DNA of 13,341 nucleotides, taken from Deltaproteobacteria bacterium (GTDB taxonomy: Bacteria > Desulfobacterota_B > Binatia > UBA9968). Numbering within the stretch: the stretch's first letter is position 1; every line of letters starts with the position of its first letter. The notes under the pieces are model-generated. The model was not told the DNA's origin. It saw only the letters and a list, made by a program, of their open reading frames with translations, and made no database searches. Positions 1-6,190 of this stretch are shown in pieces. The position numbers and the translations under genes are program-made. Location of the stretch: NCBI GenBank assembly GCA_027297485.1, contig JAPUHZ010000020.1, forward strand, positions 1 through 13,341, read 5' to 3'.

Positions 1-59
1 AAAATTATCCGCTATTTTGATTTGGAAGCATGACCCCTGTCCTCCCTTGCTTCTTTTCC

Positions 60-818
60 TTACTTTGTCTGCCATGGGAAGAATCGGCGTCGGAGAAATT
101 TTAGGCCTCCATCGCCTAAAAGTCCTAGGGCCATAAGGACCATGATGGCAGCGAAGAGAGCCTCCGTGCGTAGCGTCTGACCAGACCAGGCTGTGAAAAA
201 GCCTAAGCCAGAGGAGCCGAGATAGAACTCTGCGAAAACAAGGACTACCAAACCCCGCCCCAATGCTATGCGAGAAGCCGCTACAATATGCGGAACCGTG
301 GCTGGGAGAATCACTTTCCAGAAGAGCTGTATGCGTGTCGCTCCATAAGCCCGACCAGCTTCTATTAGTATAGGATCGATCGATTCCGCTCCTGAAATAA
401 CATTAATGACAACCTGGCTGTAGACGGCCCCAAAAACAACGACGAAAAGAGGCATGTGGCCAGTGCCCAAGAACACAAGTAAGAAAGGAAGAAGCGTAAA
501 GGTTGGAGTCACATAAAGTACCACGAGATAAGGGTCGATTAGTTTGCGGATGACGGGCATGCGACCCAAGATAAGGCCCGTCGAAATACCTGTGAGCAAG
601 GCGGAGACATAGCAGATCAAGCCTACCCAGAAGGTTATGATCGTGTGACTCAAGATGCTCCCTACTTCGTAGGATTGCCAGAGGGCAGCCCACATAGCCG
701 TTGGATAACTTAAAAAAAGGGGGTCCATGAGTTGGAGCTGCCCTATGAGCTCCCAGCCCAGAAGCACTATCCCCAGGGAGCCTGCACGTATGGTCCACTC
801 ACGCTGCCGTCCCCACAT
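60..818 (-). CDS. ABC transporter inner-membrane permease (SsuC/TauC type), second permease of the cluster
   Basis: Integral membrane subunit of an ABC importer of the nitrate/sulfonate/taurine class (BPD_transp_1 fold). The protein of about 252 residues has several hydrophobic stretches. It carries the cytoplasmic EAA-type loop that docks on the ATPase, around 'EAGRAYGATRIQLFWKVILP', in its C-terminal half. The frame stays open upstream to 872, but the ATG at 818 is preferred. It forms a TAATG junction with the stop of the preceding permease gene and has a GGAG about nine bases upstream, so the two are probably translationally coupled. It is the last gene of the minus-strand cluster that starts near 4525. 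With the neighbouring permease it would form a heterodimeric channel fed by the NMT1-type binding protein. The substrate is not readable from sequence. Confidence 0.9.
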   Translation of the reverse strand: MWGRQREWTIRAGSLGIVLLGWELIGQLQLMDPLFLSYPTAMWAALWQSYEVGSILSHTIITFWVGLICYVSALLTGISTGLILGRMPVIRKLIDPYLVVLYVTPTFTLLPFLLVFLGTGHMPLFVVVFGAVYSQVVINVISGAESIDPILIEAGRAYGATRIQLFWKVILPATVPHIVAASRIALGRGLVVLVFAEFYLGSSGLGFFTAWSGQTLRTEALFAAIMVLMALGLLGDGGLKFLRRRFFPWQTK

Positions 819-1564
819 TATAGCTTCTCCATCTGCCTGGCGCGCCATGGAGACAGGCGGCGCTCTAACCACAGTAGGAATTCGCTGGTCCCTACGGCAA
901 AGAGAGCCAAACCAGCAAGAACAGCGAAGAAAAGATCCAGGCGGAGGACCTCCGCCATCCGTATCAAAAGGAAGCCTATACCGTTACGGGAAGAATACAT
1001 TTCCACTAGGACAATCCCAATAATGGCCCGGCCGATGCCAAGCCTTAACCCTGCTACCAAAAAGGAAGAGATCGACGGCAAGATAACGACCGTATAGAGT
1101 CGCCAGCGTCTGCAGCCAAAGGCTCGAGCTGCATCTAAAAGAACCGGATCAACGGTTTTCACTCCTTCCCGGACGTTGAACAGGAGTGGAAAAAAAGCAC
1201 CCAAGAAAATGATGAGCGCTTTTGAGAATAAGCCTAAGCCAAACCATATCATGAAAAGCGGCACGAAGACGAAGCGAGGAATAGCAGAGAGCGCCAGGAG
1301 GTACTGATCGAGGAGGTAATCAATGGTAGGGATCCTCCCCATGAACATACCAACAGGAATCGCTAGCAAGGAAAGAACCATTCCGTAAAGGAACACCGAC
1401 CCACTTGCCCACAGGTGCGCGCCGAGGTCTCCGTCCCTGACAAGCTCTAAGAAACCAGCACCGATTGCGCTAGGAAAGCTGAAGAATAGAAAATCTGCGA
1501 GGACGGTGCGCCCTAGAACTTCCCATATGGCTAAGAACACGGAAACCGAGAGAACCCGGAGCAT
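818..1564 (-). CDS. ABC transporter inner-membrane permease (SsuC/TauC type), first permease of the cluster
   Basis: Membrane subunit of the same ABC importer, about 248 residues, the usual size for this family. It starts with a hydrophobic helix and has an EAA-type loop around 'DAARAFGCRRWRLYTVVILP' followed by further hydrophobic segments. The ATG at 1564 overlaps the ATPase stop codon as TGATG. A GTG one codon earlier (1567) is possible, and the choice changes only one residue. No strong ribosome binding site lies in front, so translation probably depends on coupling to the ATPase gene. Two different permease genes side by side suggest a heterodimeric channel, whereas the canonical Ssu and Tau systems have one permease gene. 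The family call is firm; the substrate is unknown. Confidence 0.9.
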   Translation of the reverse strand: MLRVLSVSVFLAIWEVLGRTVLADFLFFSFPSAIGAGFLELVRDGDLGAHLWASGSVFLYGMVLSLLAIPVGMFMGRIPTIDYLLDQYLLALSAIPRFVFVPLFMIWFGLGLFSKALIIFLGAFFPLLFNVREGVKTVDPVLLDAARAFGCRRWRLYTVVILPSISSFLVAGLRLGIGRAIIGIVLVEMYSSRNGIGFLLIRMAEVLRLDLFFAVLAGLALFAVGTSEFLLWLERRLSPWRARQMEKL

Positions 1565-2388
1565 CACAAGCCGCGCCGTACGGCGCTATGGTTGGAAATC
1601 TTTTGTGAAACCGGCTGGTTTTTAAGTACCTCTAAACGCAGGCTATCCCATATCTGTTTACGGGCCTCCTGGTAAGTAGGATGATTACGGACGTCATGCT
1701 CGCCTCGGGGACGGGGAAGATTGAGAGACAGTTCTATAGTGATTCGTCCTGGCCGCGCTGACATAACAATGATCCGATCGGAAAGAAACAGTGCCTCGTC
1801 AATGCTGTGGGTGACAAAGACCACGGTCTTCTGAGTTTCCATCCAGATCCGCTCGAGCTCCTCCTGGAGGATTTCTCTCATCTGGGCATCTAGGGATGCA
1901 AAGGGCTCGTCCATGAGCAAGACCTGAGGCTCCATGATCAGTGCGCGGGCAATCCCAACGCGCTGTTTCATACCGCCGGAAAGTTCGTGAGGATAGCTAC
2001 GCTCAAATCCCTTTAACCCTAAACTTTCAATAAGGGCCAGAGCCCGCGCTTCGCGCGCAGCCCGGGGCACATGATAGTTCTCGAGCCCAAAAGCTATGTT
2101 GCTGAGTACTGTCCGCCAAGGGAAGAGCGCAAACTCCTGGAAAACAATAGCCCGTTCTCGCCCTGGACCGAAAACAGGATTGCCATTCAAAAGGAACTCA
2201 CCCTTGTTGGGCGAAATTAGTCCAGCTAGGATTTTGAGCAAAGTGGATTTCCCGCACCCGCTGGGTCCTACCAGTGAAACGAACTCTCCCTTGGAAATGC
2301 AGATGGAGATTGGTCCTAGAGCTTCAACCCTGTGCCCATCTTGACTGTTATAGACCTTCGTCAGCTCCCGGCATTCAATGACAGCCAT
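1564..2388 (-). CDS. ABC transporter ATP-binding protein (SsuB/TauB/NrtD type)
   Basis: Cytoplasmic ATPase that powers the importer. In the 274-residue product from the ATG at 2388, the Walker A motif GPSGCGKS is at about 41-48, the ABC signature LSGGMKQR at 136-143, Walker B VLLMDEP at 156-162 and the switch histidine (VTHS) at about 194. All catalytic motifs are intact. The frame extends four codons to a GTG at 2400. Neither start has a clear Shine-Dalgarno; the ATG gives the usual N terminus for the family. About 31 bases separate it from the binding-protein gene upstream, and its stop overlaps the permease start downstream. A roughly 50-residue C-terminal extension past the ATPase core is typical of the nitrate/sulfonate/taurine class. 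Confidence 0.95.
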   Translation of the reverse strand: MAVIECRELTKVYNSQDGHRVEALGPISICISKGEFVSLVGPSGCGKSTLLKILAGLISPNKGEFLLNGNPVFGPGRERAIVFQEFALFPWRTVLSNIAFGLENYHVPRAAREARALALIESLGLKGFERSYPHELSGGMKQRVGIARALIMEPQVLLMDEPFASLDAQMREILQEELERIWMETQKTVVFVTHSIDEALFLSDRIIVMSARPGRITIELSLNLPRPRGEHDVRNHPTYQEARKQIWDSLRLEVLKNQPVSQKISNHSAVRRGL

Positions 2389-2419
2389 AAATACAAGCAC
2401 AAGTTTGCACCACAGGAGG

Positions 2420-3385
2420 TCATTTTACGAACCGCCAATCGTATACTTCATCCGGATTAGTGGTTTTCTTGACTCCAGCTCGGTCAGACCAGAGCTTAAT
2501 CGACATCCTCATCACTTTCTCCGGGAGCTTAGCCCAATTGTAGCGGCCGATGAACATGACATCATATCCACGGTTGATAATTTCTGCAGGTAACTTTTTA
2601 AGGGATTTCTTGGCAATAGCAATAGCCTCAGCCCGATTGTCCCGGGCAAATTCCGCAGCGGCCTTGGTAGCCCGAACAAACTTTCCTACAATCCCGGGGT
2701 TCTTTTTAATCAAACTGAGTCGAGTTGAGATACACTGAGCGGGAACGGGATTGAGGTTGCCGGTGTCAAGAAGCATATGAAAGCCCAGGGCCTCACCTTG
2801 TAAGCCCGCTTCATTCGCCAACATCCCAGCATCAATCGTCCCAGCCTTAAGCGCTGTAAGGCGTGCGCCAGAGCCACCGATGGTAATGATTTTGAAATCG
2901 GACGGCTTAAAGCCCTTCGCCTGCGCAGAGAGCCGGAATAACGTATCAGTGACTGAGCCGATACCAGAAGTGGCCACTGTTTTGCCTTTAAGGGCTTTCA
3001 GCGTTGTAATAGATTTCTTAGAATAAAGCGGCATGTAGGGTGAGTCTTCTGCACCGAGCACCACCCGAATATCGCCCCCTTTAATAGCACCCATTGGAGC
3101 AGCACAGTTTGTTGCGAAATGGCTGTCGCCAGCCATGACGCTTTGAACGCCGGGAAACCCCCGCGTGAATACATAATCAACCTCTAAACCCTCCTTTTTG
3201 TAAAAGCCCTTTTCCATACCCACATAGATAGGCAAGAGTGCTATAGTGACTTGGGGATAGCTCACACGAACCGTAGTTTGCGCAGCAGCTTCCCGAACCA
3301 AACCACTGAAGAGCCCAACCAGGACAAAGATCGTAGCAACACTACAAATCTTCATCCGTACCAGCCTCAAGCATTTCCGTTTCAT
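2420..3385 (-). CDS. NMT1/THI5-like ABC transporter substrate-binding protein
   Basis: Periplasmic solute-binding protein, about 321 residues. The basic N terminus, hydrophobic core (about 12-30) and AAA-Q junction near residues 33-36 make a classical signal peptide. No lipobox cysteine is seen. The mature start is followed by the family-typical pattern 'LPIYVGMEKGFYKKEGLEV', as in SsuA/TauA/NMT1-like proteins. The frame runs on to a TTG at 3424, but the ATG at 3385 is chosen because GGGAGG lies eight or nine bases upstream and because it gives a proper signal peptide. Its genes for ATPase and permeases follow directly downstream. Proteins of this family bind varied small compounds (sulfonates, pyrimidines, aromatic or carboxylic acids), so the ligand cannot be assigned. 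Confidence 0.92.
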   Translation of the reverse strand: MKRKCLRLVRMKICSVATIFVLVGLFSGLVREAAAQTTVRVSYPQVTIALLPIYVGMEKGFYKKEGLEVDYVFTRGFPGVQSVMAGDSHFATNCAAPMGAIKGGDIRVVLGAEDSPYMPLYSKKSITTLKALKGKTVATSGIGSVTDTLFRLSAQAKGFKPSDFKIITIGGSGARLTALKAGTIDAGMLANEAGLQGEALGFHMLLDTGNLNPVPAQCISTRLSLIKKNPGIVGKFVRATKAAAEFARDNRAEAIAIAKKSLKKLPAEIINRGYDVMFIGRYNWAKLPEKVMRMSIKLWSDRAGVKKTTNPDEVYDWRFVK

Positions 3386-3466
3386 ATATTTTCCTCCCTT
3401 TCTGGGCGAGAAGCCCAAAACCAAATCTAATTATCAGTGAAATCCCAATTCTACCTAATCCAACGG

Positions 3467-4525
3467 CTAAGACGTTATATGATAAAAGTTTATGGCATTA
3501 TCGAAAAGTATTTTCTGCTTCGTCTCCTCACTTATTCCTTCGAAATCTTTGAATTCCCGGATATCGTCTTTTACCTTCATAAGGTTATTTTCATGGGGAA
3601 AGTCAGACGCATACATGAGGCACCTTGAGCCAATTTTCTCAACCACATAAGGAAGATTCGTTTCGCCCGGCTCGACGGTAAAAAAGATACGGCCACTTTT
3701 GATATGCTCGCTAGGAGGACGTTTAGTATGAATGCTGTATTCTGCTCTACCCTGTCCCTGCCATATGCGGTATGCGCGGTCCAATCGCTCCATCATGTAA
3801 AGCGCCCAGGTAGCACCGGCCTCCAGGAAAGCAATGCGAAGTTTTGGAAACAGGTCAAACACCCCACCCAGGGCCATGCCAGTCATTTGGATCATCTGGC
3901 TAATGGGGTGGCTCAAGGTGTTCAGAGGCGAGAAGTAGTCGAATATGTGTAGACCCAATCCTGTTGTGGCAGCGCCATGCACCGCCACCGGCACATCGAG
4001 AGCTTGGGCGGTTTCATAGATTGGGAAAAAGTCTGGATGGCCTAGTGGCTTCTTAAGACCCCACGCAGGGAGTACAGCTCCCACCATATGCAAGTCCTTG
4101 ATCGCTCTGCGGAGCTCTTTTACGGCCTCGCCAGGGTCCTGAAGGGGAATCAAGGCCATCCCTTTAAGTCGCGTATCGATATTATAATAGCGGTCCGTAA
4201 ACCAGCTGTTGTACCCCCGAGCAAGGGCCACCGCCCAGTCGGGGTCTTGAACGAGCCCGAAACCGAGCCCAGCTGTGGGATAAAGCACAGTCCAAGAAAT
4301 CCCGGTCTCGTCCAATAACTGCTGCCATACTTGTCCGTCAACGGCCAGATCGGTGTACATCCCGAGCCGTCCCATTATCGCGCCACGCTGGAATCCATCC
4401 AGGGTCGGAAAGAACGGAAAGCCCAACACCGCTCGCACGCCACGATATGGATAATCGAGGTACTCATAAATCTCCTGATCCTTTTCAATCACATGTCCGT
4501 CAGCATCAATGATTTTGCCTGCCAT
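3467..4525 (-). CDS. Amidohydrolase family 2 (PF04909) metal-dependent hydrolase or decarboxylase
   Basis: A 352-residue TIM-barrel-type protein. Landmarks of the amidohydrolase_2 family are 'IDADGHVIE' at residues 6-14 (H11 as likely metal ligand), 'AVHGA' at 181-185 (H183), 'FLEAGATW' at 233-240 and 'YASDFPHEN' at 305-313, where D308 is the expected catalytic/metal aspartate. The C-terminal 'FDNAINFY' is also typical. Relatives include ACMSD-like decarboxylases and hydrolases of aromatic-degradation pathways; which reaction applies here cannot be read. The ATG at 4525 has GAGGG a few bases upstream; a second ATG four bases earlier is out of frame. It leads the transporter genes by about 80 bases and probably shares their transcript, suggesting that it acts on the imported compound or a product of it. 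Confidence 0.9.
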   Translation of the reverse strand: MAGKIIDADGHVIEKDQEIYEYLDYPYRGVRAVLGFPFFPTLDGFQRGAIMGRLGMYTDLAVDGQVWQQLLDETGISWTVLYPTAGLGFGLVQDPDWAVALARGYNSWFTDRYYNIDTRLKGMALIPLQDPGEAVKELRRAIKDLHMVGAVLPAWGLKKPLGHPDFFPIYETAQALDVPVAVHGAATTGLGLHIFDYFSPLNTLSHPISQMIQMTGMALGGVFDLFPKLRIAFLEAGATWALYMMERLDRAYRIWQGQGRAEYSIHTKRPPSEHIKSGRIFFTVEPGETNLPYVVEKIGSRCLMYASDFPHENNLMKVKDDIREFKDFEGISEETKQKILFDNAINFYHITS

Positions 4526-4577
4526 GCATGAACCCTCAGGCGCTAAACTGGGCGCGTCCTCCAGAAAAACTCCAATT

Positions 4578-4606
4578 CTTAGATTTGAATAAGGACCTCA
4601 TGTCAA
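4578..4606 (-). promoter_or_regulatory. Sigma70-like promoter for the amidohydrolase/ABC importer cluster
   Basis: Read on the minus strand, a perfect -35 hexamer TTGACA (4606-4601) is followed after 17 bases by TCTAAG (4583-4578), four of six matches to the -10 consensus. A transcript would start near 4571 and leave a leader of about 45 bases before the amidohydrolase ATG. This is pattern matching only. Confidence 0.45.
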
Positions 4607-4675
4607 CAGCTTGTACGCTCCACTGCAATAACTGAAAATACCTACTGAACCACTTTGCGCATCCAACCCACACAT

Positions 4676-4705
4676 CTTATACAAGAGAGATCACACAAAA
4701 ATCAA
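4676..4705 (-). promoter_or_regulatory. Second candidate sigma70-like promoter upstream of the importer cluster
   Basis: On the minus strand TTGATT (4705-4700) is followed after 18 bases by TATAAG (4681-4676), a better -10 than the downstream candidate but a weaker -35. It could be an alternative or tandem start for the same cluster. The surrounding 4530-4768 stretch is AT-rich and shows no gene. Confidence 0.3.
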
Positions 4706-4768
4706 GCTTTTTAAGGGGGTTTCCTAGAATATAGGAATATCTATAAATATCGAAGTTTATGTGAAAAA

Positions 4769-5292
4769 ATGCTGATGGGTTTTCTACCGTCTCATTTCTT
4801 CTACTTCAACCACACTTTTTATCGGAGAGGCCTCAAGCAACTTACACATAGGATTTCCTTTAGTAAGAGGAAATCCGAGCTCTTCTCGATGCGACCCTTC
4901 CGCGCTATAAGCCCTATGTTGTATTTCTATTTGAATCCACCTTCAGCCAACGAAGCCAACGCATTAAAATGGCCGCGGGTTAATCTAGTTATCCGCGTTA
5001 TATCTGTCGGCGAAGGCAGGGTTTTGGGAAAAGATAAGGACCCAAAGACCGAGAAAGCTATTCGAGACGTGGAAATTACTCCGGGGATGATGGAAGCGCT
5101 GAAAAGGCAGAAGACGATTTCATATCTTGCCCACAGCTATGTGTTCATGGGTGACAAAGGGCTGCCGATAGACGTGAGTAACTTCCGGGTGAGAATTTGG
5201 GAGACTGCTATCAAAAAGGCAGGCTTAAAATACCGCTACCCTTATCAGGCGCGTTACACCTTTGCGACAAAGTATCTCGGCAAGGGGAAGCT
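4769..5292 (+). pseudogene. Decayed tyrosine recombinase (phage integrase family) fragment
   Basis: The reading frame preserves the core of a tyrosine recombinase catalytic domain. It has 'NEANALKWPRVNL' (about 61-73), the 'GKDKDPKTEKAIRDVEITP' stretch (87-105), a 'YVFMGDKGLPID' strand-turn (124-135) and the box II region 'PYQARYTFATKYL' (158-170), where R162 is retained. It is not functional. The box I arginine expected before 'NEANALKW' is replaced by a proline-rich run, the usual R-H of box II reads R-Y, and homology stops near 5290, before the nucleophilic tyrosine. No N-terminal DNA-binding domain is recognisable and the first 40 codons look random. The residual sequence resembles phage or island integrases more than the integron integrase IntI, and no IntI-specific insertion is seen. 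It sits just before the attC-like sites and may mark an old island boundary. Confidence 0.7.
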
Positions 5293-5400
5293 GGCCCCAA
5301 GCAAGCACCAGCGTTCAAAACCAATTCCCTATTGCCTTCTGCGTCAAATCTCCGCTTTACAATCCCCATAGTAAGCAGTAAATTCCGGCCCAGCGGTTTA

Positions 5401-5493
5401 GTCCAACTCGTTTTATCCCCAATGCCCCCAACGGTCAGAGCTTTAGCCCATTGTTCCGGTTGGGCATCAGGGATATAACGCTTTACGTTAGGC
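5401..5493 (+). other. attC-like integron recombination site 1
   Basis: A 93-base imperfect palindrome with attC architecture. The left core GTCCAAC (5401-5407) matches RYYYAAC exactly, and the right core GTTAGGC (5487-5493) matches GTTRRRY exactly. Between them the arm 5409-5427 pairs with 5462-5480 at 16 of 19 positions. The pairing continues imperfectly inward (GCCCCCAACGG against CCGGTTGGGC). Total length and the central unpaired segment are in the normal attC range. It lies 18 bases before the start of a small gene, as expected for the 5' boundary of a cassette. Seen by eye; not tested with a covariance model. Confidence 0.65.
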
Positions 5494-5863
5494 GACCAGA
5501 GAACCTGATCATGCGGATGAGCCAGAAACAGATCGAAGAGTGGGGCAAGACCCGGCTGATGGGGAGGCAGCGTTTTATCTGGGTTCGGGGCGTATTGGGG
5601 TGGGGGTTTTTGACTGGAATTCTGTGGTCACTTGTGATGTCCGCAAACCAAGGGTTCTCCAGTTTTCCGATCTTTCTTGCCAAAGGGATTATTCTTTTTC
5701 CAACCGGCGGCTACTTTTGGAGCGTTTGGGTTTGGAAATCGTCAGAACAACAGTATCTTTCTAAAAATTTGAAAGACGCCTCCTAACACGCGGCTTAAGC
5801 TGATGTCTCGCTTACCAGTACTTGAGATTTGGGAGCTTCTCTTGCTTCGACACAGCTTAGCCG
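5488..5863 (+). mobile_element. Integron gene cassette (single gene plus attC)
   Basis: The segment between the cleavage points of the two attC-like sites is about 376 bases, a usual cassette size. It contains one gene in the expected orientation, starting about 20 bases after the right core of site 1. The gene's TAA stop lies inside the left core of site 2, which is a hallmark of compact cassettes. No integron integrase or attI is visible in the window, so the arrangement resembles a small integrase-less attC cluster (CALIN). Confidence 0.6.
5511..5786 (+). CDS. Cassette-borne small two-helix membrane protein, function unknown
   Basis: A 91-residue protein with a charged, soluble N terminus ('QKQIEEWGKTR', about 5-15). 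Two hydrophobic segments follow, at about 26-44 and 53-75, then a short polar tail, suggesting a small inner-membrane protein with both ends on the same side. The general pattern (short charged helix, then 'RGVLGWG' entering the first helix) resembles small hypothetical membrane proteins found in many bacteria, but I cannot name a function. Starts at 5511 or 5517 are possible. The first is preferred because AGAGAA lies seven bases upstream; an open frame further upstream to 5451 would run through attC site 1 and is unlikely to be translated. The stop codon is embedded in the core of attC site 2. No promoter is evident, so expression may rely on transcription from outside. Confidence 0.7.
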   Translation: MRMSQKQIEEWGKTRLMGRQRFIWVRGVLGWGFLTGILWSLVMSANQGFSSFPIFLAKGIILFPTGGYFWSVWVWKSSEQQYLSKNLKDAS

Positions 5864-5869
5864 TTATCC
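5781..5869 (+). other. attC-like integron recombination site 2, with extrahelical bases
   Basis: An 89-base site. The left core TCCTAAC (5781-5787) is one base off RYYYAAC, and the right core GTTATCC (5863-5869) departs from GTTRRRY at two positions. Arm 5791-5807 (CGGCTTAAGCTGATGTC) pairs with 5849-5863 (GACACAGCTTAGCCG) over all 15 bases, leaving two extra unpaired bases in the left arm: a T at 5795/5796 and the A at 5803. Such asymmetric extrahelical bases are what integron integrases read in folded attC, and the AAGCYG-A-TGYC layout is the one I recall from the attC of aadA cassettes. The intervening 41 bases would form the variable terminal loop. Confidence 0.75.
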
Positions 5870-5921
5870 GTTCTGCCTCCTTAACTGACCTACATATTGC
5901 TGCATGGGAGATTAAACTACT

Positions 5922-6011
5922 ATGGCAAATGCGACGGTTTATGTTGAAACTGGTGTAGTCAGCTATTTGACTTCTGAAACCTCCGAACTCTGCGTACAAG
6001 AAAATCTATGA
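5922..6011 (+). pseudogene. Truncated PIN-domain (VapC-like) toxin, N-terminal remnant
   Basis: A 29-codon frame begins 'MANATVYVETGVVSYLTS', which closely matches the start of PIN-domain proteins of the type M..ATVYVETSVVSYLT.RPS. The glutamate of 'YVET' belongs to the first acidic metal-binding strand motif. The match dissolves after about 18 residues and the frame ends at TGA, so most of the roughly 150-residue domain is gone. It starts 53 bases after the right core of attC site 2, the position of the next cassette's gene. Toxin-antitoxin genes are common cargo of integron arrays. No antitoxin and no third attC are visible, so this is best read as a cassette truncated by deletion. Confidence 0.6.
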
Positions 6012-6058
6012 AAATTACTAACTTTATATTTTTATTAAACCATATCCATAAAGCCTTA

Positions 6059-6181
6059 TTATTCGCCTTCAGGAGCAAATCTGATGATCTTCGTGCCCTC
6101 TTCCCAATTCCGGCTTAATTTGGACAGCAAAATAAGGTGAAGAGGGGTCTGGTTTTCGAGATTTGACAGATTATCACACAT
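6059..6181 (-). CDS. Possible 40-residue ORF downstream of the broken dehydrogenase
   Basis: An ATG frame starting nine bases after the dehydrogenase stop encodes 40 residues ending 'WEEGTKIIRFAPEGE', followed by TAA. The composition is protein-like, but there is no convincing ribosome binding site and I recognise no family. It could be a small co-transcribed gene or the tail of a lost one. The rest of 6012-6190 shows nothing else. Confidence 0.2.
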   Translation of the reverse strand: MCDNLSNLENQTPLHLILLSKLSRNWEEGTKIIRFAPEGE

Positions 6182-6190
6182 TTCCGTAGG

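Noticed and set aside
732..1097. Plus-strand frames of about 100-120 codons.
   Set aside because: Arg/Pro-rich shadows across the junction of two clear permease genes on the minus strand.
5213..5625. A stop-free frame of about 139 codons on the minus strand crossing attC site 1 and the start of the cassette gene, with protein-like stretches such as 'VKRYIPDAQPEQWAKAL'.
   Set aside because: It has no start codon near its upper end, lies codon-aligned antisense to the cassette gene and the recombinase remnant, and the attC palindrome with the cassette-gene layout explains the region better. A homology search of the antisense translation would settle it.
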